64,000 bases of DNA from JAKACA01 sp049510975 (GCA_049510975.1 JBEKYM010000009.1:1-64000), one strand, 5' to 3'; numbered from the stretch's first letter, positions 33,936 to 42,205 are shown. Numbers and translations are program-made. The notes: generated from the sequence alone by a model not told the origin.

Positions 33936-35461
33936 CCGAGGACGCTGAGCGCATCGAGGCGGCGACGGATCGAGCCCTCGCCGGCAACCTCGAGAGCGGG
34001 GCGGCCAAGCTCAAGGCGCAGAACAAGTTGTTCGTCAGGGAGCGCTTGTCGCTCCTCCTCGACGCCGGCTCCTTCGTCGAGGACGCCCTCCTCGCCAACT
34101 CGCTTGCGGGCGATCTGCCGGCAGACGGCGTCGTCACCGGTCGGGGCCGCGTCGACGGCCGTCCCGTGTGCGTCATGGCCAACGACCCGACGGTCAAAGC
34201 CGGCTCTTGGGGGGCGCGCACGGTCGAGAAGATCGTGCGGCTGACGGAGTACGCCCTCGAGCACGAGCTTCCCGTCTTCTATCTCGTCGACTCGGCCGGC
34301 GCTCGCATCACCGACCAAGTCGAGCTCTTCCCCGGCCGCCGCGGGGCCGGCCGCATCTTCTACAACGAGGTGCGCCTGTCGGGGCGCGTGCCGCAGATCT
34401 GCTGTTTGTTCGGGCCCTCGGCCGCCGGCGGCGCCTACATCCCCGCCTTCTGCGATGTCGTGTTCATGGTGGAGGGCAATGCGTCGATGTACCTCGGCTC
34501 GCCCCGGATGGCCGAGATGGTCGTGGGCGAAGTCACCGATCTCGAAGAGATGGGCGGCGCCCGCATGCACGCCACCGTCTCGGGTTGCGGCGACAACCTC
34601 GCCGTCGACGATGCTGGCGCCATCGAAGCCGCCAAGGACTACTTCTCCTACTTGCCGGGCTCGTGGCGGGAGGCTGCGCCCTACGAGCCGGCTCGGCCAC
34701 CGTCGGGGGCGCTGACGGCCACGACGATCCCCGACTCTGATCGGGTCGGATACTCGATCTACTCGGTCATCGACGGCCTCGTCGACGAGGGTTCGTTCTT
34801 CGAGATCAAGCCGCTGTTCGCGCCCGAGCTCGTCATCGGATGGGGGCGTCTCGAGGGCCGCTCGATCGGCATCGTCGCCAACAACCCCGCCTCCCGCAGC
34901 GGCGTACTCTTCACCGACTCAGCCGACAAGGCCGCTCGCTTCATCTGGTGCGCGGACGCGTTCAACGTGCCGCTGCTGTTTCTGGCCGATGTGCCCGGCT
35001 TCATGATCGGCACGAGCGTCGAGCGCGAGGGCATCATCCGGCACGGCGCCAAGATGATCACGGCCGTTTCGGAGGCGACCGTGCCGAAGATCTCGGTCAT
35101 CTTGCGAAAGGCCTACGGTGCCGGCCTCTATGCCATGGCCGGCCCGGCCTTCGCCCCCGACGCCTGCCTGGCCCTGCCCTCGGCCAAGATCGCCGTCATG
35201 GGACCCGAACCGGCCGTCAATGCCGTGTTCGCCAACAAGATCGCCGCCATCGAGGACACCGCTGAGCGGGAGGCGTACGTGGCCGACCGCCGCCAAGAGT
35301 ACGAGGCAGATGTCGACCTGCTGCGGCTCGCATCCGATCTTGTCATCGACGCCATCGTCCAGCCCGAGGACCTGCGAGGCGAGCTCGTGCGACGGTTCGC
35401 CCTCGCCGAGTCGAAGACCCGGTGGTTCACCGACCGCCGGCACGGCGTCCCGCCGGTGTGA
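33932..35461 (+). CDS. acyl-CoA carboxylase, carboxyltransferase (beta) subunit
   Basis: 509 residues. Two crotonase-like halves carry VFYLVDSAGARITDQVELFPG with LFGPSAAGGAYIPAFCDVVFMV in the first, and LFLADVPGFMIGTSVEREGIIRHGAKMI with RKAYGAGLYAMAGPAF in the second; these are acyl-CoA and carboxybiotin binding blocks of propionyl-, acetyl- or methylcrotonyl-CoA carboxylases. It would transfer carboxylate from biotin to the acyl-CoA. No biotin carboxylase/carrier subunit is adjacent, so the alpha partner is elsewhere and the substrate is open. Both ends overlap neighbours by GTGA. Confidence 0.93.
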   Translation: MTEDAERIEAATDRALAGNLESGAAKLKAQNKLFVRERLSLLLDAGSFVEDALLANSLAGDLPADGVVTGRGRVDGRPVCVMANDPTVKAGSWGARTVEKIVRLTEYALEHELPVFYLVDSAGARITDQVELFPGRRGAGRIFYNEVRLSGRVPQICCLFGPSAAGGAYIPAFCDVVFMVEGNASMYLGSPRMAEMVVGEVTDLEEMGGARMHATVSGCGDNLAVDDAGAIEAAKDYFSYLPGSWREAAPYEPARPPSGALTATTIPDSDRVGYSIYSVIDGLVDEGSFFEIKPLFAPELVIGWGRLEGRSIGIVANNPASRSGVLFTDSADKAARFIWCADAFNVPLLFLADVPGFMIGTSVEREGIIRHGAKMITAVSEATVPKISVILRKAYGAGLYAMAGPAFAPDACLALPSAKIAVMGPEPAVNAVFANKIAAIEDTAEREAYVADRRQEYEADVDLLRLASDLVIDAIVQPEDLRGELVRRFALAESKTRWFTDRRHGVPPV

Positions 35462-35889
35462 GCTTGTCGTCGCGATCGCCCGGCGAACCCGGCCCGCCCG
35501 ACGGTGAGGCTCGCAAGCCGAGGCCCGCCGCCGGCGATGTGCCTGCCGCCAGCAAGAAACCGCCCGCCCCGAGGCCCGCCGCCAACGACGTGCCAGCCGG
35601 CGACAGGCGCCCGACCGCCCCGGCGCGCGGGGGCAGCGATCGACCCGCCGCCGGCAGGAAGCCACGCACCGCGAGGCCGGCCGCCGGCGATGTCCCCGCC
35701 GCCAACAAGAAACCGCCCGCCCCGCCCCCGAGCGATCCCGCCGCGAGCGGCGACAGCCAAGAGTCGGACGAAAGCGAGGAGCGCCAGGCGAAAGCTCCCT
35801 GGCACTTCAAGGTCATCGTGGTTGGATCGGTGATCTATCTCGGTTGGCGCCTCTACCAGGGCATCGGCTGGCTCGCCCACCATCTGTGA
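35458..35889 (+). CDS. Pro/Ala-rich protein with C-terminal membrane helix
   Basis: 143 residues from GTG 35458 (GTGA overlap). Residues 10-95 contain imperfect repeats of RPAAGDVPAA-x-KKPPAP separated by basic linkers. An acidic patch (DSQESDESEE) follows, and the protein ends in one hydrophobic helix, VIVVGSVIYLGWRLYQGIGW. It is probably tail-anchored in the membrane with a flexible cytoplasmic arm. Function unknown. Its co-translation with the carboxyltransferase could mean it tethers that enzyme, but nothing in the sequence proves it. Confidence 0.65.
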   Translation: MSLSSRSPGEPGPPDGEARKPRPAAGDVPAASKKPPAPRPAANDVPAGDRRPTAPARGGSDRPAAGRKPRTARPAAGDVPAANKKPPAPPPSDPAASGDSQESDESEERQAKAPWHFKVIVVGSVIYLGWRLYQGIGWLAHHL

Positions 35890-35944
35890 TGGCGTCGCGG
35901 CTTGCTGGAGCGGACCGCTCCCTCATGCGACGGTGGCCGGCTGT

Positions 35945-36172
35945 TCAGCGGTTGGCGCAGGCGCAGCCAGGTCCGCAGCCACCGCCGCCGAAGTCGCCGG
36001 CAGGAGCGCTCGAACCGGCTGCCTTGCCGGCGGTGGCGAACACGGACAGCACCCGCCGTGTCGCCGTGTGCCCGCTCGGACAAGTGGGAGGCGTCGCGTC
36101 CGACAGTTCCGCCGGCCGGCGCGCCTCGAAGCGCGCCTCGCACTCTGAACAGCGAAACTCATAGATCGGCAT
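35945..36172 (-). CDS. FmdB-type zinc-ribbon protein
   Basis: 75 residues. It begins MPIYEFRCSECEARFEARRP, the FmdB N-terminus with the first CxxC pair; the second pair is normally CPxC but here reads CPSGH, so the last ligand may be His. The Gly/Cys tail GGGGCGPGCACANR is typical. The role is unknown, probably a small regulatory or metal-handling protein. Its ATG overlaps the ATG of the divergent kinase-like gene (CATG, 36170-36173). Confidence 0.88.
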   Translation of the reverse strand: MPIYEFRCSECEARFEARRPAELSDATPPTCPSGHTATRRVLSVFATAGKAAGSSAPAGDFGGGGCGPGCACANR

Positions 36173-36737
36173 GACCCAACAGGCTACCGAACCGTCTGGC
36201 CCGCTCGTCGTTCTCATCACCGGACCACCGGGGACGGGCAAGAGCACTCTGGCGGCCGCCGTTGCCGATCGGCTCGGAGGGTGCACGGTTCTCGGTTGGG
36301 ACTGGGTCATGGCGGGGCTGATGCCGTTTCCCGCCCTGCAGGAAGCGGTGCGCTCGCTCGAGCTCGACGACCACCGGCGGGTGGGGTGGAGCATCATGTG
36401 GTCGGTGGCGGAGGCACAGCTCCGGATCCGTCGCTCGGTGGTGCTGGAGGGCGTCGCACGTGACGAGCATGTCGCCGGCACACGCGCCCTCGCCGACCGT
36501 CACGGTGCCCGGAGCATCGTCGTCGCACTGGAGTGCACCGACGCCGTCGTCCTCCGGAACCGGGTGGAGGGCCGCACGCGCGGCATCCCGGGATGGGCGG
36601 AGCTCACCTGGGAGGACGTCAGCCGCGTGCACAGCAGCTGGGTTGAGCCTGCGGACGTCGATCTGTCCATCGACACGGCGGGCGGGGCCCCGGCGGCATC
36701 GCTCGTCGAGGAGGTTCTCGGGCTGGCGTTCGGTTGA
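36171..36737 (+). CDS. P-loop kinase-like ATPase
   Basis: 188 residues. Walker A GPPGTGKST at about 18-26, then GWDWVMAGLM, and a later LRNRVEGRTRGIPGWAELTWEDV that looks like a lid with arginines. It belongs to the small-molecule kinase-like P-loop group (AAA_33/gluconate-kinase-like). The substrate is unknown. The only usable start, ATG 36171, shares two bases with the start codon of the opposite-strand zinc-ribbon gene. Its promoter must therefore lie inside that gene. Confidence 0.82.
   Translation: MTQQATEPSGPLVVLITGPPGTGKSTLAAAVADRLGGCTVLGWDWVMAGLMPFPALQEAVRSLELDDHRRVGWSIMWSVAEAQLRIRRSVVLEGVARDEHVAGTRALADRHGARSIVVALECTDAVVLRNRVEGRTRGIPGWAELTWEDVSRVHSSWVEPADVDLSIDTAGGAPAASLVEEVLGLAFG
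36181..36186 (-). promoter_or_regulatory. -10 element TAGCCT for the FmdB-type gene
   Basis: Minus-strand TAGCCTGTTGGGTC leads to the ATG (8 nt gap). It lies inside the coding region of the opposite kinase-like gene. Confidence 0.35.
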
Positions 36738-36778
36738 AGCGCCACGGCTGGCGTTGAAGCGCCGTGCACCGTTGGGGG

Positions 36779-37813
36779 TCAGACGGCTGCGGCCAAGGGT
36801 CTTCCGCCCGTCCGGCCCGCTCCGTCGGCTGCGGGCCGCAGCACGGACGCAGGTAGCTCGGCGCCGCCCAGATAGCTGGCAAAGCCCTCCGTAGCGGTGA
36901 CTCGCCCCTGCTCGTCGACAGCGAGGGCGTCGGCTCCTGTTCCGCCGATGATGTTGAAGGCGAACTCGGAACCGTTCAGGAGGACCGCCTTGGCGAGGAC
37001 CTCGGCCTCCCATCCCTCGCCGGCGATGACGGTGACGTGGTTGAGATCGCTGTCGGAGGGAAGGCCGGAGCGGGGGTCGATGAGATGGTGGCGCCACTCG
37101 CCGCCGACGAGCCAGCGCCGGCGCAGCGTCGTCGAGGTGGCGACGGCGCCCCGGGCGACGCCCACGAGCGCCAGCGGAGCCGCCGACCACGGATGGTCGA
37201 CGCCGATGGTCCACCCGTCGCCTTCCGGGCTCGAGCCGGCGACGCGCAGGTCACCTCCGAGGTTGACGCAGGCTCCGTCGGCGCCGCGATCCAATAGCTC
37301 GGCGATCAGGAGGTCGGCAGCGAGGCCCTTGCCGATCCCTCCTGAGTCGAGACCGACCCCGTCGCGCAGGCGCACCGTACGACCCCGGATCTCGACCGGC
37401 GGCGAGTCGTAACCGGCAAGGACCGGCACCGTGGTCGCGCCCGGCGCGCCCGGCGGCCCGCTTTGCTCACAAGGCTCGCCCAACTCTGGCGGGAGCACTG
37501 CCAGCTGCTCGAAACTGCGGTCGTAGCCGGCCTCGATGACGGCACCGAGCATCGTGGCATCGAAGGCGCCGCCGGACAGGTCCCAACCCTCGAGCGCCCG
37601 CCCGACGAGCAGCAGCGTCTCGGGGGACACCTCCATGGCGGCGCCGGCGGAGGCGTTCAGGCGGCTGATCTCGCTCTCGGGACGGAACCTGCTCCAGCGC
37701 CCATCGAGCTCGTCAATCCGAGCCCGCGCCACGTCGAGCAGCCCGGCAGGACCACCGACGACGATGACGTGGGCGTCGCTGCCCATCGTGCGCCAGCGGA
37801 GCTCAGCTGCCAC
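36779..37813 (-). CDS. apbE: FAD:protein FMN transferase
   Basis: 344 residues from GTG 37813. It starts near RWRTMGSDAHVIV and contains the FAD-binding DELDGRWSRFRPESEISRLN, the DSGGIGKGLAADLL block with metal and FAD ligands, and HHLIDPRSGLPSDSDLNHVTVIA. ApbE moves FMN from FAD onto Thr/Ser of an extracytoplasmic acceptor. No lipobox or clear signal peptide is visible at this start. It overlaps the stop of the upstream Ser/Thr-rich protein gene by 11 nt, so they are one operon, divergent from the b-heme/NuoF-like/ferredoxin operon. Confidence 0.93.
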   Translation of the reverse strand: MAAELRWRTMGSDAHVIVVGGPAGLLDVARARIDELDGRWSRFRPESEISRLNASAGAAMEVSPETLLLVGRALEGWDLSGGAFDATMLGAVIEAGYDRSFEQLAVLPPELGEPCEQSGPPGAPGATTVPVLAGYDSPPVEIRGRTVRLRDGVGLDSGGIGKGLAADLLIAELLDRGADGACVNLGGDLRVAGSSPEGDGWTIGVDHPWSAAPLALVGVARGAVATSTTLRRRWLVGGEWRHHLIDPRSGLPSDSDLNHVTVIAGEGWEAEVLAKAVLLNGSEFAFNIIGGTGADALAVDEQGRVTATEGFASYLGGAELPASVLRPAADGAGRTGGRPLAAAV

Positions 37814-38204
37814 TGGTGCTCGTCGACGAGCTCGACGACGGGGTCGATGCGCTCGGAGTGGTCGTGGTCGTCGTCGAGGACGTCGAGGAGCTCGCCGAGC
37901 TGCCGGCGCTCGCGGCCGGGGTGGTCGTGGTGGACGTGGAGCTGGTCGACTTCGCCGAGGAGCCGGCGCCCGAGGATGCGGTGCCTGCTGCCGAGCCGGA
38001 CGAGCGAGTCGATGCCGCCACGGTCGGGGTCGTGGCCGATGCTGCCATGGCTCCGACGATCGCCACCGTCGCCGATGCACTGGCGACGCCGGCGACGAGC
38101 CGGGCGCGGCGAGCGGGGTGGCGTCGCCCCGGTTCGAGCCGGCCGGGGGAGGAGGGGGCAAAGCCGGCGGTGCGCTCGACGTTGCTTCGAGAAGGACGAT
38201 CCAC
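37803..38204 (-). CDS. membrane-anchored Ser/Thr-rich protein, apbE partner
   Basis: 133 residues from GTG 38204, with AAAGGA about 10 nt upstream. A basic N-terminus (RRHPARRARL) precedes one membrane helix, LVAGVASASATVAIVGAMAA (about 35-55). From residue ~60 to the end it is almost only Ser, Thr, Ala, Gly and Pro, with runs of six Thr and of five Ser. N-in/C-out topology is expected, so the tail would be outside. The usual acceptor for ApbE has an FMN-bind domain; none is present here. Whether this is a stalk, a glycosylated anchor or a new acceptor is unknown. The opposite strand has a Val/Asp-rich frame that is only its mirror. Confidence 0.65.
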   Translation of the reverse strand: MDRPSRSNVERTAGFAPSSPGRLEPGRRHPARRARLVAGVASASATVAIVGAMAASATTPTVAASTRSSGSAAGTASSGAGSSAKSTSSTSTTTTPAASAGSSASSSTSSTTTTTTPSASTPSSSSSTSTSGS

Positions 38205-38377
38205 GAGAAACGGTTCCTTTACTGACAAAAGCAGGACGGGACGCGAGTGATCTTGCCCGCACAGTCTTTGAGGTTGCTGGGAGGCACCTCCGACTCTCCC
38301 GCCAAAGTGACGGTCTCGGTGGGAGTTCCCGTTTGGCTCACAGGCTTCACACAGCAACACCGGTCAGAGTGCATCCC

Positions 38378-38959
38378 ATGGACAGCAAGCTCATCTGGTA
38401 CACGGCGCGGGCGAGTGGGCTCGTCACCTGGGCGCTGCTGGCGGCAAGCGTCCTGTGGGGCCTCGCCCTCAGCACGCGCCTGTTGCAGAACCGGGCCCGG
38501 CCAGCGTGGCTGCTCGACCTGCACCGCTTCCTTTCTGCTGCCGCACTCGTGTTCCTCGCCATCCACGTGAGCTCGATCATGCTCGACAGCTACGTGCACT
38601 TCGGCATCATCGAGGTGCTCGTGCCGCTCACGGGGTCCTGGCACCCCGTTGCCATCGCCTGGGGAATCGCCGGTCTCTATCTGATGCTGGCGCTGCAGGT
38701 CACCTCGATGTTCCGGGCACATCTGCCGAAGCGGCTGTGGCGCTCCGCCCACTACCTGAGCTTTCCCCTTTTCGCCGTTGCCACGGTGCACGGGCTCACG
38801 GCCGGCACCGACCGGCATACCTTCGCCATGCAGGCGGGCATGATCGGTCTCGCGAGTGTCGTCACCCTGCTGACGGCATACCGCGTCGTGGCCTCACGTC
38901 GTCTGCGGCCGGCGGCCCACGCGCAGCCTGCCCGCACCCTCGAAAGGACCCCAGCATGA
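38378..38959 (+). CDS. diheme ferric-reductase-like transmembrane protein
   Basis: 193 residues with about five membrane helices. Two helices carry His pairs: LHRFLSAAALVFLAIH (14 residues apart) and HYLSFPLFAVATVH (13 apart), the bis-heme-b arrangement of ferric reductase and NADPH-oxidase type membrane domains. It lacks the cytoplasmic FAD/NAD domain of those enzymes; that role is probably taken by the next gene, whose ATG overlaps its stop. It should carry electrons across the cytoplasmic membrane. No clear promoter is seen in the 173-bp divergent region. Confidence 0.85.
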   Translation: MDSKLIWYTARASGLVTWALLAASVLWGLALSTRLLQNRARPAWLLDLHRFLSAAALVFLAIHVSSIMLDSYVHFGIIEVLVPLTGSWHPVAIAWGIAGLYLMLALQVTSMFRAHLPKRLWRSAHYLSFPLFAVATVHGLTAGTDRHTFAMQAGMIGLASVVTLLTAYRVVASRRLRPAAHAQPARTLERTPA

Positions 38960-40326
38960 CTCCGGTCGCCACGTCCCCTCCGATGCCGGTGCGTTGGCGC
39001 CGCGCTCGGCCACCCAACAGCGAACCGGCCGGCGTGGAGATGATGCTCGTCGGCGAACCGGGCCCCACCCGGCTGCTCGCACACCTGCCGCCGGCGGGGG
39101 AGTGGCGCAGCCTGGCCGAACACCGGACCGTCTATTCGATGCCGCCGGCGCCACGCTCGAAGCCGAACCAGCGCCTCATCGATCTCGTCGGGCGCGCCGG
39201 CTTGCGAGGCCGCGGGGGCGGCGGTTTCCCGACGGCGCGCAAGCTGCAGGCCGTCGCCGACGGCGCTCGACGGGGCGTCGTGGTGGCGAACGCCACCGAG
39301 GGCGAACCTGCCAGCGCGAAGGACCGTCTGCTCGTCTCCCGGCTGCCGCACCTCGTGCTCGACGGCGCTCTTCTGGCGGCACACGCCGTCGGTGCCGAAG
39401 AGGTGATCGTCTGCGTCGACCGCACTCGCCTCGGGGCGGCCGCAGCCATGAACCGGGCCGTCCTCGAACGCCTGGAACGGGAGCCGATGGCGTGTCCGGT
39501 CCGTGTGGCCCTCACGCCTCCCCGTTATGTCGCCGGCGAAGAAACCGCACTCGTCAACTGGCTGAACGGCGGCCCCTCGAAGCCGACCTCGTCGCCACCT
39601 CGGCCGTCGGAGCGTGGCGTCGATCGGCGTCCGACGCTCGTCCAGAACGTCGAAACGCTGGCGCACCTTGCCCAGATCGCCGCCTCTGGCGCCGACTGGT
39701 TCCGCCAGGCCGGCACGACGGACGAACCAGGTACGGCGCTGTTCACGGTGAGCGGCGCCGCCGGAGCGAGCGTGCTCGAGGCAGCGCTCGGGACAACCGG
39801 TGGCGCCTTGCTCCGCCACGGCGGCGTGCTCCCTGGCGGGGACGTGCAGGCGGTGCTGGTCGGGGGTTTCTTCGGTACCTGGATGGTGGGCAGCGACTTC
39901 GTGCGCACTCCGCTGTCGCGCTCGGCTCTCGCCCCCTTCGGCGCCAGCCCCGGAGCTGGCATCGTCGTCGCCCTCCCGCCGTCCGCCTGCGGCCTGCTCG
40001 AGACGGCCCGCATCCTTGCCTGGTACGCCGGCGAGAGCGCCGGCCAGTGCGGCCCGTGTGCGTTCGGCTTGCCCGCCCTCGCCGGGGTGGTCGCACAGCT
40101 GGCGGCGGGTCGAGCTCAGCCCGATGACGTCACCCGGATGCAGCGCTGGGCAGACGACATCGACGGACGTGGGGGCTGCCGTCATCCCGACGGCGCCGTC
40201 CGGCTGCTGCGATCTGCCCTGGCCGTGTTCGGCGCCGATGTCGACACCCACCTGAGCGGACATCCGTGTCCCGGATCCGGCCGGCCAACGCTTGCAATAC
40301 CGGTATCGACGGGGGAGTGGAAGTGA
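38956..40326 (+). CDS. NuoF-like NADH dehydrogenase flavoprotein
   Basis: 456 residues resembling the 51-kDa subunit of complex I. The FMN/NAD site is RGRGGGGFPTARK (about 83-95) with NATEGEPASAKDR (about 115-127), then YVAGEETALVNWL (about 193-205). An SLBB-like section and the cluster domain SAGQCGPCAFGLPAL (about 360-374) with GGCRHPDG and HPCPGSG supply the remaining cysteines. It lies alone, without nuoE or nuoG. Set between a b-heme membrane protein (ATGA overlap) and a ferredoxin (GTGA overlap), it most likely moves electrons between NAD(P)H, ferredoxin and the membrane hemes. Confidence 0.88.
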   Translation: MTPVATSPPMPVRWRRARPPNSEPAGVEMMLVGEPGPTRLLAHLPPAGEWRSLAEHRTVYSMPPAPRSKPNQRLIDLVGRAGLRGRGGGGFPTARKLQAVADGARRGVVVANATEGEPASAKDRLLVSRLPHLVLDGALLAAHAVGAEEVIVCVDRTRLGAAAAMNRAVLERLEREPMACPVRVALTPPRYVAGEETALVNWLNGGPSKPTSSPPRPSERGVDRRPTLVQNVETLAHLAQIAASGADWFRQAGTTDEPGTALFTVSGAAGASVLEAALGTTGGALLRHGGVLPGGDVQAVLVGGFFGTWMVGSDFVRTPLSRSALAPFGASPGAGIVVALPPSACGLLETARILAWYAGESAGQCGPCAFGLPALAGVVAQLAAGRAQPDDVTRMQRWADDIDGRGGCRHPDGAVRLLRSALAVFGADVDTHLSGHPCPGSGRPTLAIPVSTGEWK

Positions 40327-40562
40327 GCCGCCGATCGGCGCGAGTGCTCGCCGTCGACGCCATCGCCTGCGACGGCCACGGCGTCTGCGCCGAGCTGCTG
40401 CCTGAGTGGATCCGCCTCGACGACTGGGGGTACCCGATCATTCGAGAAGGCGCCGTGCCCCCTCATCTGCTCGCACAGGCGCGCTGGGCCGTGTCGAACT
40501 GCCCGGCTCTGGCGCTCTCGTTGAGCGCCGAGTCCGTCCCGGCGGCACGGGCGGCTCCCTGA
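40323..40562 (+). CDS. single-cluster ferredoxin, [3Fe-4S] type
   Basis: 79 residues. The cysteine pattern is C-x2-H-x2-C (IACDGHGVCAELLP) and a distant CP in VSNCPALAL, so one of the four ligands is replaced by His. This pattern is typical of actinobacterial [3Fe-4S] ferredoxins that serve cytochromes P450, although His can sometimes hold a [4Fe-4S] cluster. It is translationally coupled to the NuoF-like gene and is the presumed soluble electron carrier of this module. No P450 is present in the window. Confidence 0.88.
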   Translation: MSRRSARVLAVDAIACDGHGVCAELLPEWIRLDDWGYPIIREGAVPPHLLAQARWAVSNCPALALSLSAESVPAARAAP

Positions 40563-40645
40563 CCGCCGAGATACTGTCTGGACTCCGTCTGGATTTCGTC
40601 TCAGTGGACGGCTTTTGACACCTCACCGACCGCGGGGGCACTTCG

Positions 40646-41206
40646 ATGGCGCATCTGATCTACTCGACAATCGCCTCCCTCGATGGCTGCGTCGAGGATC
40701 GCGAAGGCAGATTCGAGTGGGGCGCCCCCGACGAGGAGGCGTCCGTCTTCATCAACGAGCTGGAGCGGCCGATCGACACCTACCTGTACGGACGGCGTAT
40801 GTACGAGACGATGGTCTACTGGGAGACCGTCCCGCTCGACGAGAGCCTGTCGCCCGCTGAACGCGACTTCACCGAGATTTGGCAGGCAGCAGACAAAATC
40901 GTCTACTCCCGGACACTCGAATCGGTCTCGAGCCGGCGGACGCGGATCGAGCGGTCCTTCGATGCCGAAGCCGTCCGGCACCTGAAGGCAAGCTCCGAGG
41001 GGGACTTGACCATCGGAGGGGCCGATCTGGCGGCTCAAGCCATCAAAGCCGGCCTCGTCGACGAACTGCAGCTGTTCGTCGTCCCGGTCGTCGTCGGCGG
41101 GGGCAAACCGTGGTTGCCCGAGGACGTGCATCTGGATCTCCAGCTGTTGGACACCCAACGCCTCGGCAAGGGCATGGCCTACCTTCGCTATCGCCTGGCG
41201 AGCTGA
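40646..41206 (+). CDS. dihydrofolate-reductase-family (RibD C-terminal-like) protein
   Basis: 186 residues. It starts with MAHLIYSTIASLDGCVEDREGRF, then YLYGRRMYETM, KIVYSRTL, DLTIGGADLAAQAIKAGLVDELQLFVVPVVVGGGKPW: the compact Rossmann-like fold of the YyaP/RibD-C group related to dihydrofolate reductase. An NADPH-dependent reductase role is likely but no substrate is known. It follows the ferredoxin gene by 83 bp and converges on the amino acid:carrier-protein ligase gene. Confidence 0.88.
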   Translation: MAHLIYSTIASLDGCVEDREGRFEWGAPDEEASVFINELERPIDTYLYGRRMYETMVYWETVPLDESLSPAERDFTEIWQAADKIVYSRTLESVSSRRTRIERSFDAEAVRHLKASSEGDLTIGGADLAAQAIKAGLVDELQLFVVPVVVGGGKPWLPEDVHLDLQLLDTQRLGKGMAYLRYRLAS

Positions 41207-41225
41207 TCGGGCGCTCGTCCGTTTG

Positions 41226-42146
41226 CTAGCTCTCGAGGACGCGCCAGACGCCGGCTGGCCACTGGGCCGGATCGAGGCCGTGACGGTCGAGCAGCGCCAG
41301 GGTCACCCGCTCGAGCCCGAACCCGATGCAGGCGGTCGTGGCCGGCGAGCCGTCGGCCAACTCGATCCCGAAGGCGGTGCTGAAGTGATCGCGATGCTCG
41401 TTGGCGGACATCAGCGCTGTGCTCGGGACGTCGCTCGCCACGGCGGCGATCAGCTCGTGCTTGAGCTCGGACGAGAGCATGCTCTCGCTCATGAGGCCGC
41501 CTCCCCGCCCGAAGAACGGGTCGCTCGCTACGACGCGTTGCACCTCGAGACCGAGCGATTCGAGCAAGTCGGCGCCGCGATCGAGCCACCCGTCGAGGTG
41601 CTGGCGCACGCCGTCGGAGGTACCGAGGTAGACGACGTCGTGCTGGCGGAAGGCCTGCATGCGACAGGGGTCGAGGGACGGTTCGTGGCGGAAGCACCAG
41701 CCCGTCACGTCCACGAGACGTCCGCCAACTGGCAACCGGCCGGACATGAGCGGGTAGAGGGGTTGGCAGCAGGCCGAGCACAACACCGTCGGAGCAGGGC
41801 TGAGGGCGCTGCTCCAGTCTTCGCCGGCGTTGATTCGTCGCAGCATCTCGGCGTGGTCGCGGTCGTTTCCCGTAAAGACATGGACCGAACCGGCCAGGTG
41901 CGGGAACGACGCCAGGTAGCCCGTGCGCTCCAGGCTCGCCCGTGGCTGAATGGGCGCAAAGCTCCACCGTGTCGCCCCCATCGCCGTCGCTCGCCTCGTG
42001 ACGAGGGCGTCGAAGGCGAGCGCGACCCGCTCGAAGGCGTCCGAGCGGGCGTAGAGCCCATCCTCCGCCGTCGCTGCCAGGATGCCGGCGGCAAGGAGCT
42101 GCTGGCGGAACTCTGCGGGCGTGGCGGCACTCACGGGCACGGCCAC
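41226..42146 (-). CDS. amino acid:[carrier protein] ligase homologue (SerRS-like)
   Basis: 306 residues from GTG 42146. This is a class II synthetase core without a tRNA-binding domain. Motif 2 is WCFRHEPSLDPCRMQAFRQHD (about 150-170) and motif 3 GFGLERVTLAL (about 275-285). A zinc site is suggested by CSACCQPLYP (about 123-132), Glu155 and Cys273. These features match the aa:CP ligases, homologues of methanogen-type seryl-tRNA synthetase that load an amino acid on the phosphopantetheine arm of a small carrier protein. No carrier-protein gene is seen in the flanking kilobases. It is downstream of the ATP-grasp gene on the same strand with a 59-bp gap. Confidence 0.87.
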   Translation of the reverse strand: MAVPVSAATPAEFRQQLLAAGILAATAEDGLYARSDAFERVALAFDALVTRRATAMGATRWSFAPIQPRASLERTGYLASFPHLAGSVHVFTGNDRDHAEMLRRINAGEDWSSALSPAPTVLCSACCQPLYPLMSGRLPVGGRLVDVTGWCFRHEPSLDPCRMQAFRQHDVVYLGTSDGVRQHLDGWLDRGADLLESLGLEVQRVVASDPFFGRGGGLMSESMLSSELKHELIAAVASDVPSTALMSANEHRDHFSTAFGIELADGSPATTACIGFGLERVTLALLDRHGLDPAQWPAGVWRVLES

Positions 42147-42205
42147 GAGCTACGGACGCTCACCTGTCGGACGTTCTGGGCAATTCGCTCACGGCGCCGG
42201 CCAGG

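Noticed and set aside
37816..38250. A Val/Asp/Glu-rich 144-codon plus-strand frame before the b-heme protein gene.
   Set aside because: It is the mirror of the Ser/Thr-rich anchored protein, which has a membrane helix, a Shine-Dalgarno-like site and an overlap with apbE.
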